In this document: positions 8,861 to 16,569 of the stretch, in pieces | How the letters are laid out: each line of letters begins with the position of its first letter | Position numbering within the stretch: position 1 is the first letter of the stretch | NCBI GenBank assembly: GCA_964621755.1 | Contig: CAZUPI010000013.1 | Coordinates: 1 to 64,000, forward strand | Reading direction: 5' to 3' | From: UMGS1696 sp964621755 | GTDB taxonomy: Bacteria; Bacillota; Clostridia; Oscillospirales; CAG-272 | Length of the DNA stretch: 64,000 nt | Program-made: the position numbers and the translations under genes | Notes under the pieces: generated by a model | What the model was told of the DNA's origin: nothing | Database searches by the model: none | What the model saw: only the letters and a program-made list of their open reading frames with translations

Positions 8861-10759
8861 ATGAACATACATTTTTCCGGAGAAGTATTTTTTGCGGACG
8901 GCGTGGGAACGTTGTTTGATGCTGTGTCAAGAACAACTGGAGTAATGGCTCATACGCCGTGCGGCGGACGCGGAATTTGTGGAAAGTGCGTTTGTGCGGT
9001 CGTCTATGGTGGGACACGGGATAAAGCAGAAAAAAGCGCGGCTGAAGCCGGATTCCTTGATGGGGTCGATGTGCAGGAGGTGCTTGAGCGGTGCCGGGTG
9101 CCCGATGAGATGCACGGACAGGCCGATGTGCGGTATCTTTGCATGTGCGGCGCCGATGGGGCGTCGGATGTATTTCTGCCTGATTACAGCGAGCTGTCCG
9201 GTGCGAAGTTTCACGAAAAGGTCGGGGCAAATGCCCCTGTCGTGACGGCGGAGCAGGTCACGCTGACACATCCTACGCTTGAGGAGCCAATCGATACATA
9301 TGAAAATATCCGGCGTGCGCTTGATGGGTTTGTCGACGCTCCGATGGGGGTCGTATGCCGCGTTTCGCGCGAGCTGCGGCTGGACAAATCGCCTGAATTT
9401 TTCGTTTATCATTCCGCTGGACATGTCGTCGATGTGTCGCGGGAATGGTATAAATATTATTTTTTAGCAGTTGATATTGGGACTACAACTGTGGCTGTTT
9501 CGCTTCGGGACGCTTCTGACGGTTCGGAGACGCTTGGGGATGTATTTGAGAATCCCCAGCGGAAATACGGCGGCGACGTCATATCACGTATGTCCCATGC
9601 GGCGGCGGGAAACGGGGACGTCCTGACTGACGTAATCCGGAACGCAATCGGCGAGCATGTAAAACGGCTGTGCGAGAGGGCGGGAATCCGGAAAAATCAG
9701 ATTGTCTACGCCACGTTTGCTGGAAATTCTGTCATGCAGCACCTATTTGCGGGGTTGGATACCTCCCCGATAGCGACTTCTCCCTTCTTTATGCAGACGA
9801 AGTTCGGCTGTGAACTGCGGGCAAACGACCCGTTATGCAGAGCAGACGAATACATGTCGCCTGACGGAATCGTCTGCCTGGCTCCTCTCGCGGCGTCTTA
9901 TGTCGGCGGAGATATCACAATGGGGCTTGCGTATATTCTCGCAAAATATCCGGAAATAAAGAATAAAAATGCACTCTTTATGGACCTTGGAACGAACGGA
10001 GAAATGTGCGTAATCGCCAATCGCCAATATTACTTTGCGGCGACGGCGGCGGGTCCTGCGCTGGAAGGTGCGGAAATCGAGATGGGGATGAGCGCGACCG
10101 ACGGGGCGATTTACAGGGTCGCAGCTGATTCGGAAAAAGGCGGGTTTGACGTGCGTACGGTCGGGGATAAGCCTGCCGTGGGCTTCTGCGGCAGCGGCGT
10201 CATTGATGCGGTTGCGGAGGCGGTCCGGGTTGGACTTATCGCGTCCACCGGTTCGATTTGTGAAGATTTCGACGAGCTTGAGGACTACGCCGGTCTGTTT
10301 GACGACGCGGCGCCGCGCGTATACGACCGCGAGGTTTACGAATCCCTCGCAGGATGCGTCGACGCGGACGAGGGGCAGGTTTATTTTACGGACAAGGTGA
10401 AGCTCACGGCTGCGGATATTCGTGCGGTACAGACTGCCAAGGCCGCCATTTCCGCGGGAATAGAGGTTCTTCTGCGTGCGGCCGGCATCTCTGCGGAATC
10501 CCTTGACGCGGTGTACCTTGCCGGTTCGTTCGGCGGGGGCGTTGACGTTCGCTCAGCGGCGGAAATCGGCATTATCCCAAAGGCGTGCGTTGACCGGGTA
10601 CATGCGGTCGGGAATACGTCTCTTGCGGGTGCGGCGGCGTACATGTTCGACAAAGCGGTACGGGATAACTTGCGCGAGGTCATGGATTACGCGCGGTATA
10701 CGGAGCTTTCGTCCGACAAGGCCTTCACGGACGCATTCGTCATGGGAATGGGATTTTGA
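8861..10759 (+). CDS. Reductive activator of corrinoid enzymes (2Fe-2S plus ASKHA ATPase, RamA/RACE-like)
   Basis: The 632-residue protein opens with a plant-type ferredoxin motif, CGGRGICGKC (residues about 29-38), with a further Cys at about position 97 (RYLCMC). An ATPase domain of the ASKHA fold follows, with VDIGTTTVAVSL (about residue 205), FMDLGTNGEM (about residue 373) and CGSGVIDAVAEA (about residue 443). This architecture is that of proteins that reduce cob(II)alamin back to Co(I) in an ATP-dependent manner for methyltransferases. GGGAG precedes the ATG. No corrinoid protein or methyltransferase is near, so the partner is not apparent. A consensus tRNA promoter follows downstream. 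Confidence 0.85.
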   Translation: MNIHFSGEVFFADGVGTLFDAVSRTTGVMAHTPCGGRGICGKCVCAVVYGGTRDKAEKSAAEAGFLDGVDVQEVLERCRVPDEMHGQADVRYLCMCGADGASDVFLPDYSELSGAKFHEKVGANAPVVTAEQVTLTHPTLEEPIDTYENIRRALDGFVDAPMGVVCRVSRELRLDKSPEFFVYHSAGHVVDVSREWYKYYFLAVDIGTTTVAVSLRDASDGSETLGDVFENPQRKYGGDVISRMSHAAAGNGDVLTDVIRNAIGEHVKRLCERAGIRKNQIVYATFAGNSVMQHLFAGLDTSPIATSPFFMQTKFGCELRANDPLCRADEYMSPDGIVCLAPLAASYVGGDITMGLAYILAKYPEIKNKNALFMDLGTNGEMCVIANRQYYFAATAAGPALEGAEIEMGMSATDGAIYRVAADSEKGGFDVRTVGDKPAVGFCGSGVIDAVAEAVRVGLIASTGSICEDFDELEDYAGLFDDAAPRVYDREVYESLAGCVDADEGQVYFTDKVKLTAADIRAVQTAKAAISAGIEVLLRAAGISAESLDAVYLAGSFGGGVDVRSAAEIGIIPKACVDRVHAVGNTSLAGAAAYMFDKAVRDNLREVMDYARYTELSSDKAFTDAFVMGMGF

Positions 10760-10867
10760 TTTTGAAGTGTGCTGCATCGGACGTGTGAGCGCTATAGCTT
10801 GTCTCTCTGTCGACCGACGGAGAGGGAGGGAAGAACGAATTTTTTCGTACAAAATTCCCCCTTTCCC

Positions 10868-10896
10868 TTGACAAAGTGATACGGGTATGTTATAAT
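10868..10896 (+). promoter_or_regulatory. Consensus sigma-A promoter for the tRNA gene
   Basis: A perfect TTGACA (10868-10873), a 17-base spacer and a perfect TATAAT (10891-10896) end 13 bases before the first base of the tRNA. This is the distance expected for a start a few bases upstream of the mature 5' end. Confidence 0.9.
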
Positions 10897-10909
10897 AATA
10901 TCCGCAATC

Positions 10910-10983
10910 GGACCATTAGCTCAGTTGGTTAGAGCTACCGGCTCATAACCGGTCGGTCCTAGGTTCGAGTCCTAGATGGTCCA
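10910..10983 (+). tRNA. tRNA with anticodon CAT (tRNA-Ile2 or elongator tRNA-Met)
   Basis: The 74-base cloverleaf has acceptor arms GGACCAT/ATGGTCC with discriminator A, a D arm GCTC...GAGC, an anticodon stem ACCGG/CCGGT around loop CTCATAA, a 5-base variable loop and a T arm CTAGG-TTCGAGT-CCTAG. The 1-72 pair is G-C, so it is not the initiator. The body closely resembles the Bacillus subtilis CAT tRNA whose C34 is modified to lysidine to read AUA (tRNA-Ile2), so that identity is as likely as elongator Met. CCA is not encoded. Confidence 0.95.
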
Positions 10984-10988
10984 CGCAA

Positions 10989-11035
10989 AAACCGGAAGCA
11001 ATTTTGTAAACTGCTTCCGGTTTCTTTTATTTTTT
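10989..11035 (+). terminator. Intrinsic terminator after the tRNA
   Basis: AAACCGGAAGCA (10989-11000) pairs with TGCTTCCGGTTT (11012-11023), a 12-bp perfect stem followed by a T-rich run. The A-rich left flank is short, so it works mainly for the tRNA. The stem lies just beyond the stop of the converging esterase gene and could serve both directions. Confidence 0.9.
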
Positions 11036-11887
11036 CTTCTTTTTTCGGCTGAGCTTGCGTATCAGCAGCGCGATGGACAGCGCGCCGCCTCCTGCAACCG
11101 CTGCCAATTTGGTGATTTTCGAGCGAAGCTCTGCCTTTTTGCGCCGCTCTACCCGCGACTGCGAAAACAGCCAATCGACGACTTCACGGTCAGTGTATAC
11201 GGAGTCCCACACGGCGTGACCGCAGCCGTCGAATTCCGTATAGCCGATTTCTTCGCCGCCTTCTCTTTTGATTGCGGCAAACATGGCGCGTGTGCCCGCT
11301 ACCGGAACCGCGGTATCATCGGAGCCGTGGAATGTCCAAATGGGGATTCGCTTGAGCTGTCCCGCGCGGGTCGGGTCGCCGCCGCCGCAAATCGGCACTC
11401 CTGCCGCAAATCTCGCGCCGTGACGCATGAGCATGTCCCATGTGCCAAATCCGCCCATGGACAGACCGGTGATATATACGCGGTCGTCGTCGATGTTATA
11501 GAAGTCGCGGCACTCGTCCAGAATCCCGCAGACGCATTCGAGTGCGCGCGATTCCGGGGTGTTGTCTACGGAGTAGTTGCCGCCGTCGAAGGGGGTGAGG
11601 ACCCACTGGGTATCGGGCGGACACTGCGGTGCGACGACGATGGCGTCGTAAACGGGACTTTCGACGTCGTCGAACAGGCGGCGCAGACCTACATTGAGCT
11701 GCACTTCGTTATCGGCGCCGCGCTCTCCAACGCCGTGGAGGAACAACAAAAGCGGATAACGCTCGCCGCAGTCATAATTCTTTGGAATATAGATTCGATA
11801 CGGCACCGTGTAGCCGTTCGAGGTGTAAGTGCACTTGCGGAACACCTCCTGCACGTTATACGGGGCCGTGCGCTTTACTTTAAGCAT
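11027..11887 (-). CDS. Alpha/beta-hydrolase esterase with a C-terminal membrane anchor
   Basis: The 286-residue protein has the fold of prolyl-oligopeptidase/PHB-depolymerase-like esterases: LLLFLHGVGERG (oxyanion region), the nucleophile elbow TGLSMGG (Ser near residue 148), an acid in FHGSDD and a catalytic His in GCGHAVW. This family often cleaves acyl groups from carbohydrates or polyesters. No signal peptide is present. The C-terminus is odd: about 16 hydrophobic residues (LAAVAGGGALSIALLI) are followed by RKLSRKKKKK, which looks like a single tail-anchor helix with a cytoplasmic Lys cluster. GAGGT lies eight bases before the ATG. The substrate is unknown. Confidence 0.78.
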   Translation of the reverse strand: MLKVKRTAPYNVQEVFRKCTYTSNGYTVPYRIYIPKNYDCGERYPLLLFLHGVGERGADNEVQLNVGLRRLFDDVESPVYDAIVVAPQCPPDTQWVLTPFDGGNYSVDNTPESRALECVCGILDECRDFYNIDDDRVYITGLSMGGFGTWDMLMRHGARFAAGVPICGGGDPTRAGQLKRIPIWTFHGSDDTAVPVAGTRAMFAAIKREGGEEIGYTEFDGCGHAVWDSVYTDREVVDWLFSQSRVERRKKAELRSKITKLAAVAGGGALSIALLIRKLSRKKKKK

Positions 11888-11898
11888 AAATTTTACCT

Positions 11899-11956
11899 CA
11901 ACAAAAGCGAACCGCAGGTGTTATCGGGTGAAGTTTGCCCATAAACTCCTGCGGTT
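11899..11956 (-). terminator. Probable intrinsic terminator after the oxidoreductase gene
   Basis: AACCGCAGG (11910-11918) pairs with CCTGCGGTT (11948-11956), with an additional GGG/CCC pairing inside. On the minus strand the stem is followed by CGCTTTTG, a short U-tract, and it lies about 60 bases beyond the oxidoreductase stop codon. Confidence 0.5.
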
Positions 11957-12017
11957 ATCCTGAATATGATTTATTCAAACAAAAAGTCCGAGTTTTTTAA
12001 TCCTCATGAAAGAAAGC

Positions 12018-13079
12018 TTACAGTGTAACCTCGTGACCTGCGTCGCTGGAGTCGTAAATTCCCTGCATCAGTTTGGAGGTGAGAATGTTGCGGTCGATGT
12101 GGCTCGGCAGCTTTTCACCGGTCTGTACGCAGCGTACGAACGCGTTGATTTCGTTCTGGAACATAGGTGTGCTCTCATATTCCGGCTTATAGTTGTAGAG
12201 CTTGCCGTCCTTTGTGGTGTATACCGTAAAGTCCCCGCCGTACTGGAGTCTGATACCAGCCTTTGTGCCGAGGAAGTCGATGTAGGTCTCGGATACGCCA
12301 ATGTTCTGTGCCCATGCGCCGTTGAGAGTGATGGTCGGGCCAGCTGTGCGTACAAATGCGGTTACGCTGTCGTCTACGTCGTATGTGCCGTTCAAATCCT
12401 TTGTATTTTCAGCCCACATGCTTTCGTAAACATAGTTCGGCATATCTACGCCGAGCTTGCAGAACGCCTTACCGGATACAGTCTTCGGTTCCGGGTCGCC
12501 TGTGCAGTACATAACGATATCCAGGTAGTGTACGCCCCAGTCGATGAGCGCGCCGCCGCCTGCGATTTCCTTTGTTGTGAACGCGCCGCCAAGTCCGGGG
12601 ATGGAGCGGTGTGCGCGGAAGGAAACGTATACATGATAAACTTCGCCGAGCTCGCCTGCGTCGATGCGCTTTTTAATCTCGTTTACAGCGGTATTGAAGC
12701 GGTTTACGACGCCGATATTCAGTGTAAGACCGGTTTCGTGCTGCGCTTCCTGCATTTTGAGAGCCTCGCCGTATGTACGAGCGGCCGGTTTTTCGCAGAG
12801 GACGTGCTTTCCGGCATGGAGAGCGTCAATTGCGATAATGGGGTGCATTTTGTTCGGTGTGCAGATGGAAACAGCGGTGATTTCCGGATCTGCGAGAACG
12901 TCGTGATAGTCGATTACAGCGATTCCGCAGCCATATTTTGCGACGGCAGCTTCCGCACGTTCCGGAATGATATCGCAGAAATACTTGATTTCAGCATCGG
13001 GGCAATTCAAGTAGGACGGAATATGCGCCGAATTTGCGATGGTACCGCATCCAATAACGCCAACTTTAATTTTAGCCAT
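12018..13079 (-). CDS. Gfo/Idh/MocA-family NAD(P)-dependent oxidoreductase
   Basis: The 353-residue enzyme has the N-terminal Rossmann motif VGVIGCGTIANSAHIP, the family motif EKPAARTYGEAL (about residue 95) and a central GGGALIDWGVHYLDI segment carrying the usual Asp and His of the catalytic region. Members oxidise or reduce sugars and inositols with NAD(P). No sugar-uptake or isomerase genes are adjacent, so the substrate cannot be deduced. AAGGAGTT precedes the ATG. A good promoter lies at 13118-13146. It appears to be a single-gene unit ending at the hairpin near 11.9 kb. Confidence 0.88.
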   Translation of the reverse strand: MAKIKVGVIGCGTIANSAHIPSYLNCPDAEIKYFCDIIPERAEAAVAKYGCGIAVIDYHDVLADPEITAVSICTPNKMHPIIAIDALHAGKHVLCEKPAARTYGEALKMQEAQHETGLTLNIGVVNRFNTAVNEIKKRIDAGELGEVYHVYVSFRAHRSIPGLGGAFTTKEIAGGGALIDWGVHYLDIVMYCTGDPEPKTVSGKAFCKLGVDMPNYVYESMWAENTKDLNGTYDVDDSVTAFVRTAGPTITLNGAWAQNIGVSETYIDFLGTKAGIRLQYGGDFTVYTTKDGKLYNYKPEYESTPMFQNEINAFVRCVQTGEKLPSHIDRNILTSKLMQGIYDSSDAGHEVTL

Positions 13080-13117
13080 AATGTTAACTCCTTAAAAAAA
13101 GAAATTTATTTTTCCTT

Positions 13118-13146
13118 ATTGTACAATATTTTATGCAATATGTCAA
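13118..13146 (-). promoter_or_regulatory. Sigma-A promoter for the oxidoreductase gene
   Basis: Reading the minus strand, TTGACA (13146-13141), a 17-base spacer and TACAAT (13123-13118) precede the start codon by about 39 bases, with AAGGAG in between. Confidence 0.75.
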
Positions 13147-13221
13147 GTAAAAAGATTTTTTATTTCATGGCGGCGGCGATTCGTTTTTCTATTTCACGTA
13201 TAAGAAGCGCCCGTCGCACGG

Positions 13222-14148
13222 CTACTCAATCGACTCAATTTCGTCGAGATCGTAGGGGGTATTTTGATATACGAAGTAGTTGAGCCAGTTGGAGAAAAGA
13301 AGATGAGCATGACCGCGCCAAACGTTTTTAGGGGAAAGAGACGGGTCGTCGTTTGGAAAGTAGTTTTTCGGAACGGCAATATCAAGGCCGCGGTTCACAT
13401 CGCGGAAGTACTCGGCCGCGAGAGTACCGCTGTCGTACTCACTGTGACCGGTTACGTAAAACATGCGCCGCTTTCTAGAGGCGATGATGTAGAGCCCTGC
13501 TTCGTCGGATTCTGCGAGAATTTCAAGCTTCGGACATTTTTCCACATCCTCGCGCCGCACCTCGGTGTGGCGCGAGTGCGGAGCGAGAAATTCCTCGTCA
13601 AACCCACGCAGCAGCGGGTGGTTCGGCTGGAGCGTCCGGTGCCGGAATACGCCGAACATCTTTGCCGGAAGGGGATATTTCGGAATTCCATAATGAAAGT
13701 GAAGCGCTGCCTGCGCTGCCCAGCAAATATGTATGGTCGAATATACATTCGTCTTTGACCATTTCATGATCTCGCATAATTCGTCCCAATAATCCACATC
13801 AGTAAAGTCAAGATTCTCCACCGGCGCGCCCGTGATAATCAAACCGTCAAATTTCTCCCCGCGCACTTCGTCAAACGTACGGTAGAAAGTTTCCATATGC
13901 TCCGCGCTCACATTCGACGGCGTATGAGACGATACCCGCAAAAGAGTCAGCTCCACTTGAAGAGGAGAATTTGACAAAAGACGTATAATTTGCGTTTCTG
14001 TGATAATTTTGGTAGGCATAAGATTCAGTACTGCCAGCCGCAGCGGTCGAATATGCTGAGAGAGTGCGCGATGTTCTTCCATAATAAAAATATTTTCTGA
14101 TTGCAAAACCTCCGCAGCCGGAAGCCCCGCAGGTATCTTGATAGGCAT
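13222..14148 (-). CDS. metA: Homoserine O-acyltransferase MetA (probably acetyl-CoA specific)
   Basis: MetA activates homoserine by O-acylation in methionine synthesis. The 308-residue sequence is collinear with the family from MPIKIPAGLPA to the end. The acyl-enzyme Cys is in HICWAAQA (about residue 142) and the His-Glu pair is in VTGHSEYD (about residues 235-237). The residue known to select the acyl donor follows GAPV and is Glu, as in acetyl-CoA-using Bacillus cereus MetA, rather than Gly as in succinyl-CoA-using Escherichia coli. It therefore probably makes O-acetylhomoserine. AAGGAGTAG lies before the ATG. No SAM riboswitch or T-box was seen upstream. A copy of the dispersed hairpin repeat fills the gap to the next gene. 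Confidence 0.93.
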   Translation of the reverse strand: MPIKIPAGLPAAEVLQSENIFIMEEHRALSQHIRPLRLAVLNLMPTKIITETQIIRLLSNSPLQVELTLLRVSSHTPSNVSAEHMETFYRTFDEVRGEKFDGLIITGAPVENLDFTDVDYWDELCEIMKWSKTNVYSTIHICWAAQAALHFHYGIPKYPLPAKMFGVFRHRTLQPNHPLLRGFDEEFLAPHSRHTEVRREDVEKCPKLEILAESDEAGLYIIASRKRRMFYVTGHSEYDSGTLAAEYFRDVNRGLDIAVPKNYFPNDDPSLSPKNVWRGHAHLLFSNWLNYFVYQNTPYDLDEIESIE

Positions 14149-14197
14149 AATCTACTCCTTATATGATAATATATGTAAAACGATATCCATTCCCCGA

Positions 14198-14253
14198 GAG
14201 GGAAAAGTTTTGAGGGGTTTTGGGGGGATTTTTTCAAAAGTATCCCCTAACGT
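14198..14253 (+). repeat. Dispersed hairpin repeat copy
   Basis: The copy has GGAAAAGTTTTGAGGGG, TTTTGG and a hairpin in which GGGGGATTTTTT pairs with AAAAGTATCCCC (14222-14247), ending in TAACG. It fills the gap between metA and the RNase Z-like gene and abuts the stop codon of the latter. Confidence 0.7.
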
Positions 14254-15143
14254 TCTTCCTCAAACTTTATCGCCTTTGTGATTCCGTCATGGGCAAGGGT
14301 GGTGCGGGGGAAGATGGCGGCGGGTTCGTTTATATAGTCGGTAGGGTTAGGGAGAGCAGGGCTATAGTGGGTCAGCCAGAGTTCGGCGCACCCGGCGTCT
14401 TTGGCGAGTCCTGCCGCTTCCGCCATTGTCATATGACAAGATTCTTTGGCGCGGTCGGTTTTGGCGCGCTCGAACATGCCTTCACAGATGAGGAGGTCGG
14501 CGTCGTATGCCATGGTGCTGATGATGCTGACCGGTCGTGTGTCGGTGGAATACGTCACGTGAATGCCGCGTCTTGCTTCGCCGAGGACCATGTCGGGTGT
14601 GAAGCCGTCCACAGATTCGCCCTTTTGCAGGCGCGACCAATACTTCATTGGAATGCCGTTTGCTTCTGCTTTTTCGCGGTCGAATTTGCCGCCGCGCGAG
14701 ATACGGATATCGTATCCGAGGCAGGGACACGAGTGGCGTACCTCAAAGGAAGTGACGCCGAAGCCGAAGCGCTCGAGCGTCGAGAAGTCGCCCAGCTCGA
14801 CGGTGTTTATCCGGAAGGGGAGCTCAGGCGCGATGATGGTCAGCGCCTTGACGATTTCTCCAATCCCCCGCGGTCCCGCGATGGTGAGCGGTTCTGTATG
14901 TCCCTCGTTGCCCATCGACAAAAGAAGACCGGGCAGCCCGCTCACGTGATCGGCGTGAAAGTGGGTTATCAGGATTAAGCCGATTTTTCCCAGCGAGAAT
15001 CCGGCGTTTTTAATGGCAAGCTGGGCGCCTTCGCCGCAGTCGATGAGCAGACCGACGCCGTTATACCGCATGTAGCAGCAGGTCAGGAACCGGTCCGCAC
15101 GCGGCACCGAGCCGCCGGTCCCGGGAAGTGAGACGTCGAGCAT
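14247..15143 (-). CDS. rnz: RNase Z-like metallo-beta-lactamase-fold nuclease
   Basis: The 298-residue protein carries the zinc motif ITHFHADHVSGLPGLL (about residue 57), an early LGTGGSVP-type turn (SLPGTGGSVPR), a STDTRP Asp motif and LTHYSPAL near the C-terminus. This order fits ribonuclease Z, which trims tRNA 3' trailers. That fits the absence of an encoded CCA in the tRNA at 10.9 kb. A related MBL hydrolase with another substrate cannot be excluded. The gene ends within the hairpin repeat at 14.2 kb. The 315 bases upstream contain a structured RNA candidate. Confidence 0.75.
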   Translation of the reverse strand: MLDVSLPGTGGSVPRADRFLTCCYMRYNGVGLLIDCGEGAQLAIKNAGFSLGKIGLILITHFHADHVSGLPGLLLSMGNEGHTEPLTIAGPRGIGEIVKALTIIAPELPFRINTVELGDFSTLERFGFGVTSFEVRHSCPCLGYDIRISRGGKFDREKAEANGIPMKYWSRLQKGESVDGFTPDMVLGEARRGIHVTYSTDTRPVSIISTMAYDADLLICEGMFERAKTDRAKESCHMTMAEAAGLAKDAGCAELWLTHYSPALPNPTDYINEPAAIFPRTTLAHDGITKAIKFEEER

Positions 15144-15204
15144 ATGATACCTCTTTTACTTTTTCGATTTCGATAATGTTAAAAAAATCTCCCGCCATGG
15201 CGTT

Positions 15205-15390
15205 TCAAAACAAGCGTAGAGAAACCCTGCTTACGCAAGGACGGTGCTCTCCCGGTCGGTTTGTGCTCCCAGCTTCCTTGACGCTGCAGCGGCGCAGAAT
15301 GCGTCTCACGGCAGCGGAGGGAGGTCTGCAGCCCCTCGACCGGAGTTCGAGCTCCTTTTTACTCTTCGTGGGTTTTTACGCTTATCTCTA
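15205..15390. ncRNA. Rod-shaped structured RNA candidate, 6S-like
   Basis: This 315-base gene-free interval contains a long nested fold. The pairs are 15212-15217 with 15378-15383, 15222-15227 with 15370-15375, 15252-15258 with 15337-15343, 15266-15270 with 15319-15323 and 15282-15287 with 15311-15316, all perfect. Two unpaired strands of about 24 and 26 bases form a central bubble. A rod of about 175 bases with a central bubble is the layout of 6S RNA, the RNA polymerase regulator. The 3' bubble strand on the plus side also holds GGAG-TTCGAG-CTCC followed by five Ts, which would terminate plus-strand transcription, so minus orientation may be more likely. Strand and identity are unproven. 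Confidence 0.4.
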
Positions 15391-15458
15391 TCTCGCTCAC
15401 AGCAGGATAATTTGTGAATGCCTATTTCAATATGGTGGTAACGGCGTCCGGTTTGGGA

Positions 15459-15788
15459 TCAATCCTCGTCGTAGAAGATGTCGGCGAACTCGTCGTCGAA
15501 AATATCGGCGATGCGGTCGAACTCCTCGTCATCCTCGATGGTTTCGAGTATGTCTTCTCCATCCTCATCTACTCCGCACTTGAGAATAACGTATTCCTCG
15601 CTCTCTTCCTCGCCGTTCTCGCTTACGGGAATGAGCGCTTTATAGGTCTGACCCTCATGCTCAAGTGTGCCGAGAAGGGCAAACTGAAGCTCGTTTCCTT
15701 CCTCGTCGGTCAGAGTATATACTTCCGGATCGTACTCTTCGTTTACGTTTTCATTTTCGGGGTCAAAGAGTCCGTCTTGCTTATCCAT
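15459..15788 (-). CDS. DUF1292 (YrzB-like) acidic protein
   Basis: The 109-residue protein is very acidic and contains VYTLTDEEGNELQFALLGT, then ALIPV, then a CGVDEDGEDILETIEDDEEFDRIADIF segment split by short gaps. This is the layout of the DUF1292/YrzB family, common in Firmicutes and of unknown function. In Bacillus it sits beside ruvX (yrrK); here ruvX is 5 kb away at 20.5 kb. AAGGTAAG precedes the ATG and a near-consensus promoter lies at 15851-15879. Confidence 0.85.
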   Translation of the reverse strand: MDKQDGLFDPENENVNEEYDPEVYTLTDEEGNELQFALLGTLEHEGQTYKALIPVSENGEEESEEYVILKCGVDEDGEDILETIEDDEEFDRIADIFDDEFADIFYDED

Positions 15789-15850
15789 TGTTATTCTTAC
15801 CTTTCAGCAATTTTTTATGTGCAGTTTTTCAAATTTTCTTCTGCACTATT

Positions 15851-15879
15851 ATTGTACCGCGATTACAGCGTTTTGTCAA
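15851..15879 (-). promoter_or_regulatory. Sigma-A promoter for the DUF1292 gene
   Basis: On the minus strand, TTGACA (15879-15874), a 17-base spacer and TACAAT (15856-15851) lie about 63 bases before the start codon. Confidence 0.78.
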
Positions 15880-15884
15880 TAGTT

Positions 15885-16457
15885 TTATTTTTCTTGTGTG
15901 AAAATCGCTTTTGCATCTTTTTCTTTTTTTGTTTTTCCGCCGCTTTTTTTGAAGTCATACCGCAGCATTGCGACGATAATCGACGAAATAACAAAAATTT
16001 CGTTTAACACGCCGCCGATATTGCCGTTTGAGAGGTGGTAGATGAACCAGCACGGCGGAGACGGGATGGTCGTCAGACGGATTTTTCTGGGGTCAGTCAT
16101 ATATAGGGCGATGGTGGTGAAGACGGTTCCGATGAGAGGAAGAATATCGAGGAGGGATTGGTACGTCGCCGCCACGCAGGCCGCTCCCGCGGCGATGAAG
16201 AAGCCGACCCAGAAGCGAGAATCCGCCCACTTACGCCGCCCGCGCTGGTAGAAGACGAGAGCGCGGCAGATGCCGTGGATATTCAGAAGCGCGCCGGAGA
16301 TTCCGCCGAGCAGGGCAAGGTTGACAGTAAACAGGACTGACGCGAGAATTTGCATGATGAGAATTTTCTTTTGCGAATTGAACTGATAGCAGATTATCGT
16401 TACGCACAGCGCGAGAATCCCGATAACCTGCCCGACGATTTGTGCGGCGTTATTCAT
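15885..16457 (-). CDS. YgjV-like multi-spanning membrane protein
   Basis: The 190-residue product has about five to six hydrophobic segments: near residues 4-20 (VGQVIGILALCVTIIC), 28-50, 77-93, 97-115 and 135-160. Its pattern, including CYQFNSQKKILIMQILAS, LGGISGALLNIHGICRALVFY and the late NEIFVISSIIVAMLRYD, is that of the YgjV family of inner-membrane proteins of unknown function. The ATG at 16457 is preferred because GAGG lies eight bases upstream; an in-frame codon 36 bases earlier would add an uncharacteristic leader. The C-terminus ends in a Lys-rich cytoplasmic tail. Confidence 0.75.
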   Translation of the reverse strand: MNNAAQIVGQVIGILALCVTIICYQFNSQKKILIMQILASVLFTVNLALLGGISGALLNIHGICRALVFYQRGRRKWADSRFWVGFFIAAGAACVAATYQSLLDILPLIGTVFTTIALYMTDPRKIRLTTIPSPPCWFIYHLSNGNIGGVLNEIFVISSIIVAMLRYDFKKSGGKTKKEKDAKAIFTQEK

Positions 16458-16569
16458 ATGTTGTACCTCGGTTGTGGGATTGAGACTTCCCACGCCCTTT
16501 CAACCCCCTTTTTGAATTTAATAAAATGGGGAGCGTATGCAGTATGATCTATAAATCCGGCGACATAGC

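Noticed and set aside
12006..13283. Long open frame of 425 codons on the plus strand, opposite the oxidoreductase gene
   Set aside because: It is the reverse complement of a clear Gfo/Idh/MocA gene with its own promoter and ribosome binding site. The plus-strand protein is Cys/Ala/Val-rich and matches nothing.
14149..14246. SAM riboswitch or T-box before metA
   Set aside because: Only the hairpin repeat lies in this gap and it is on the 5' side of the next gene. The metA leader itself is under 50 bases.
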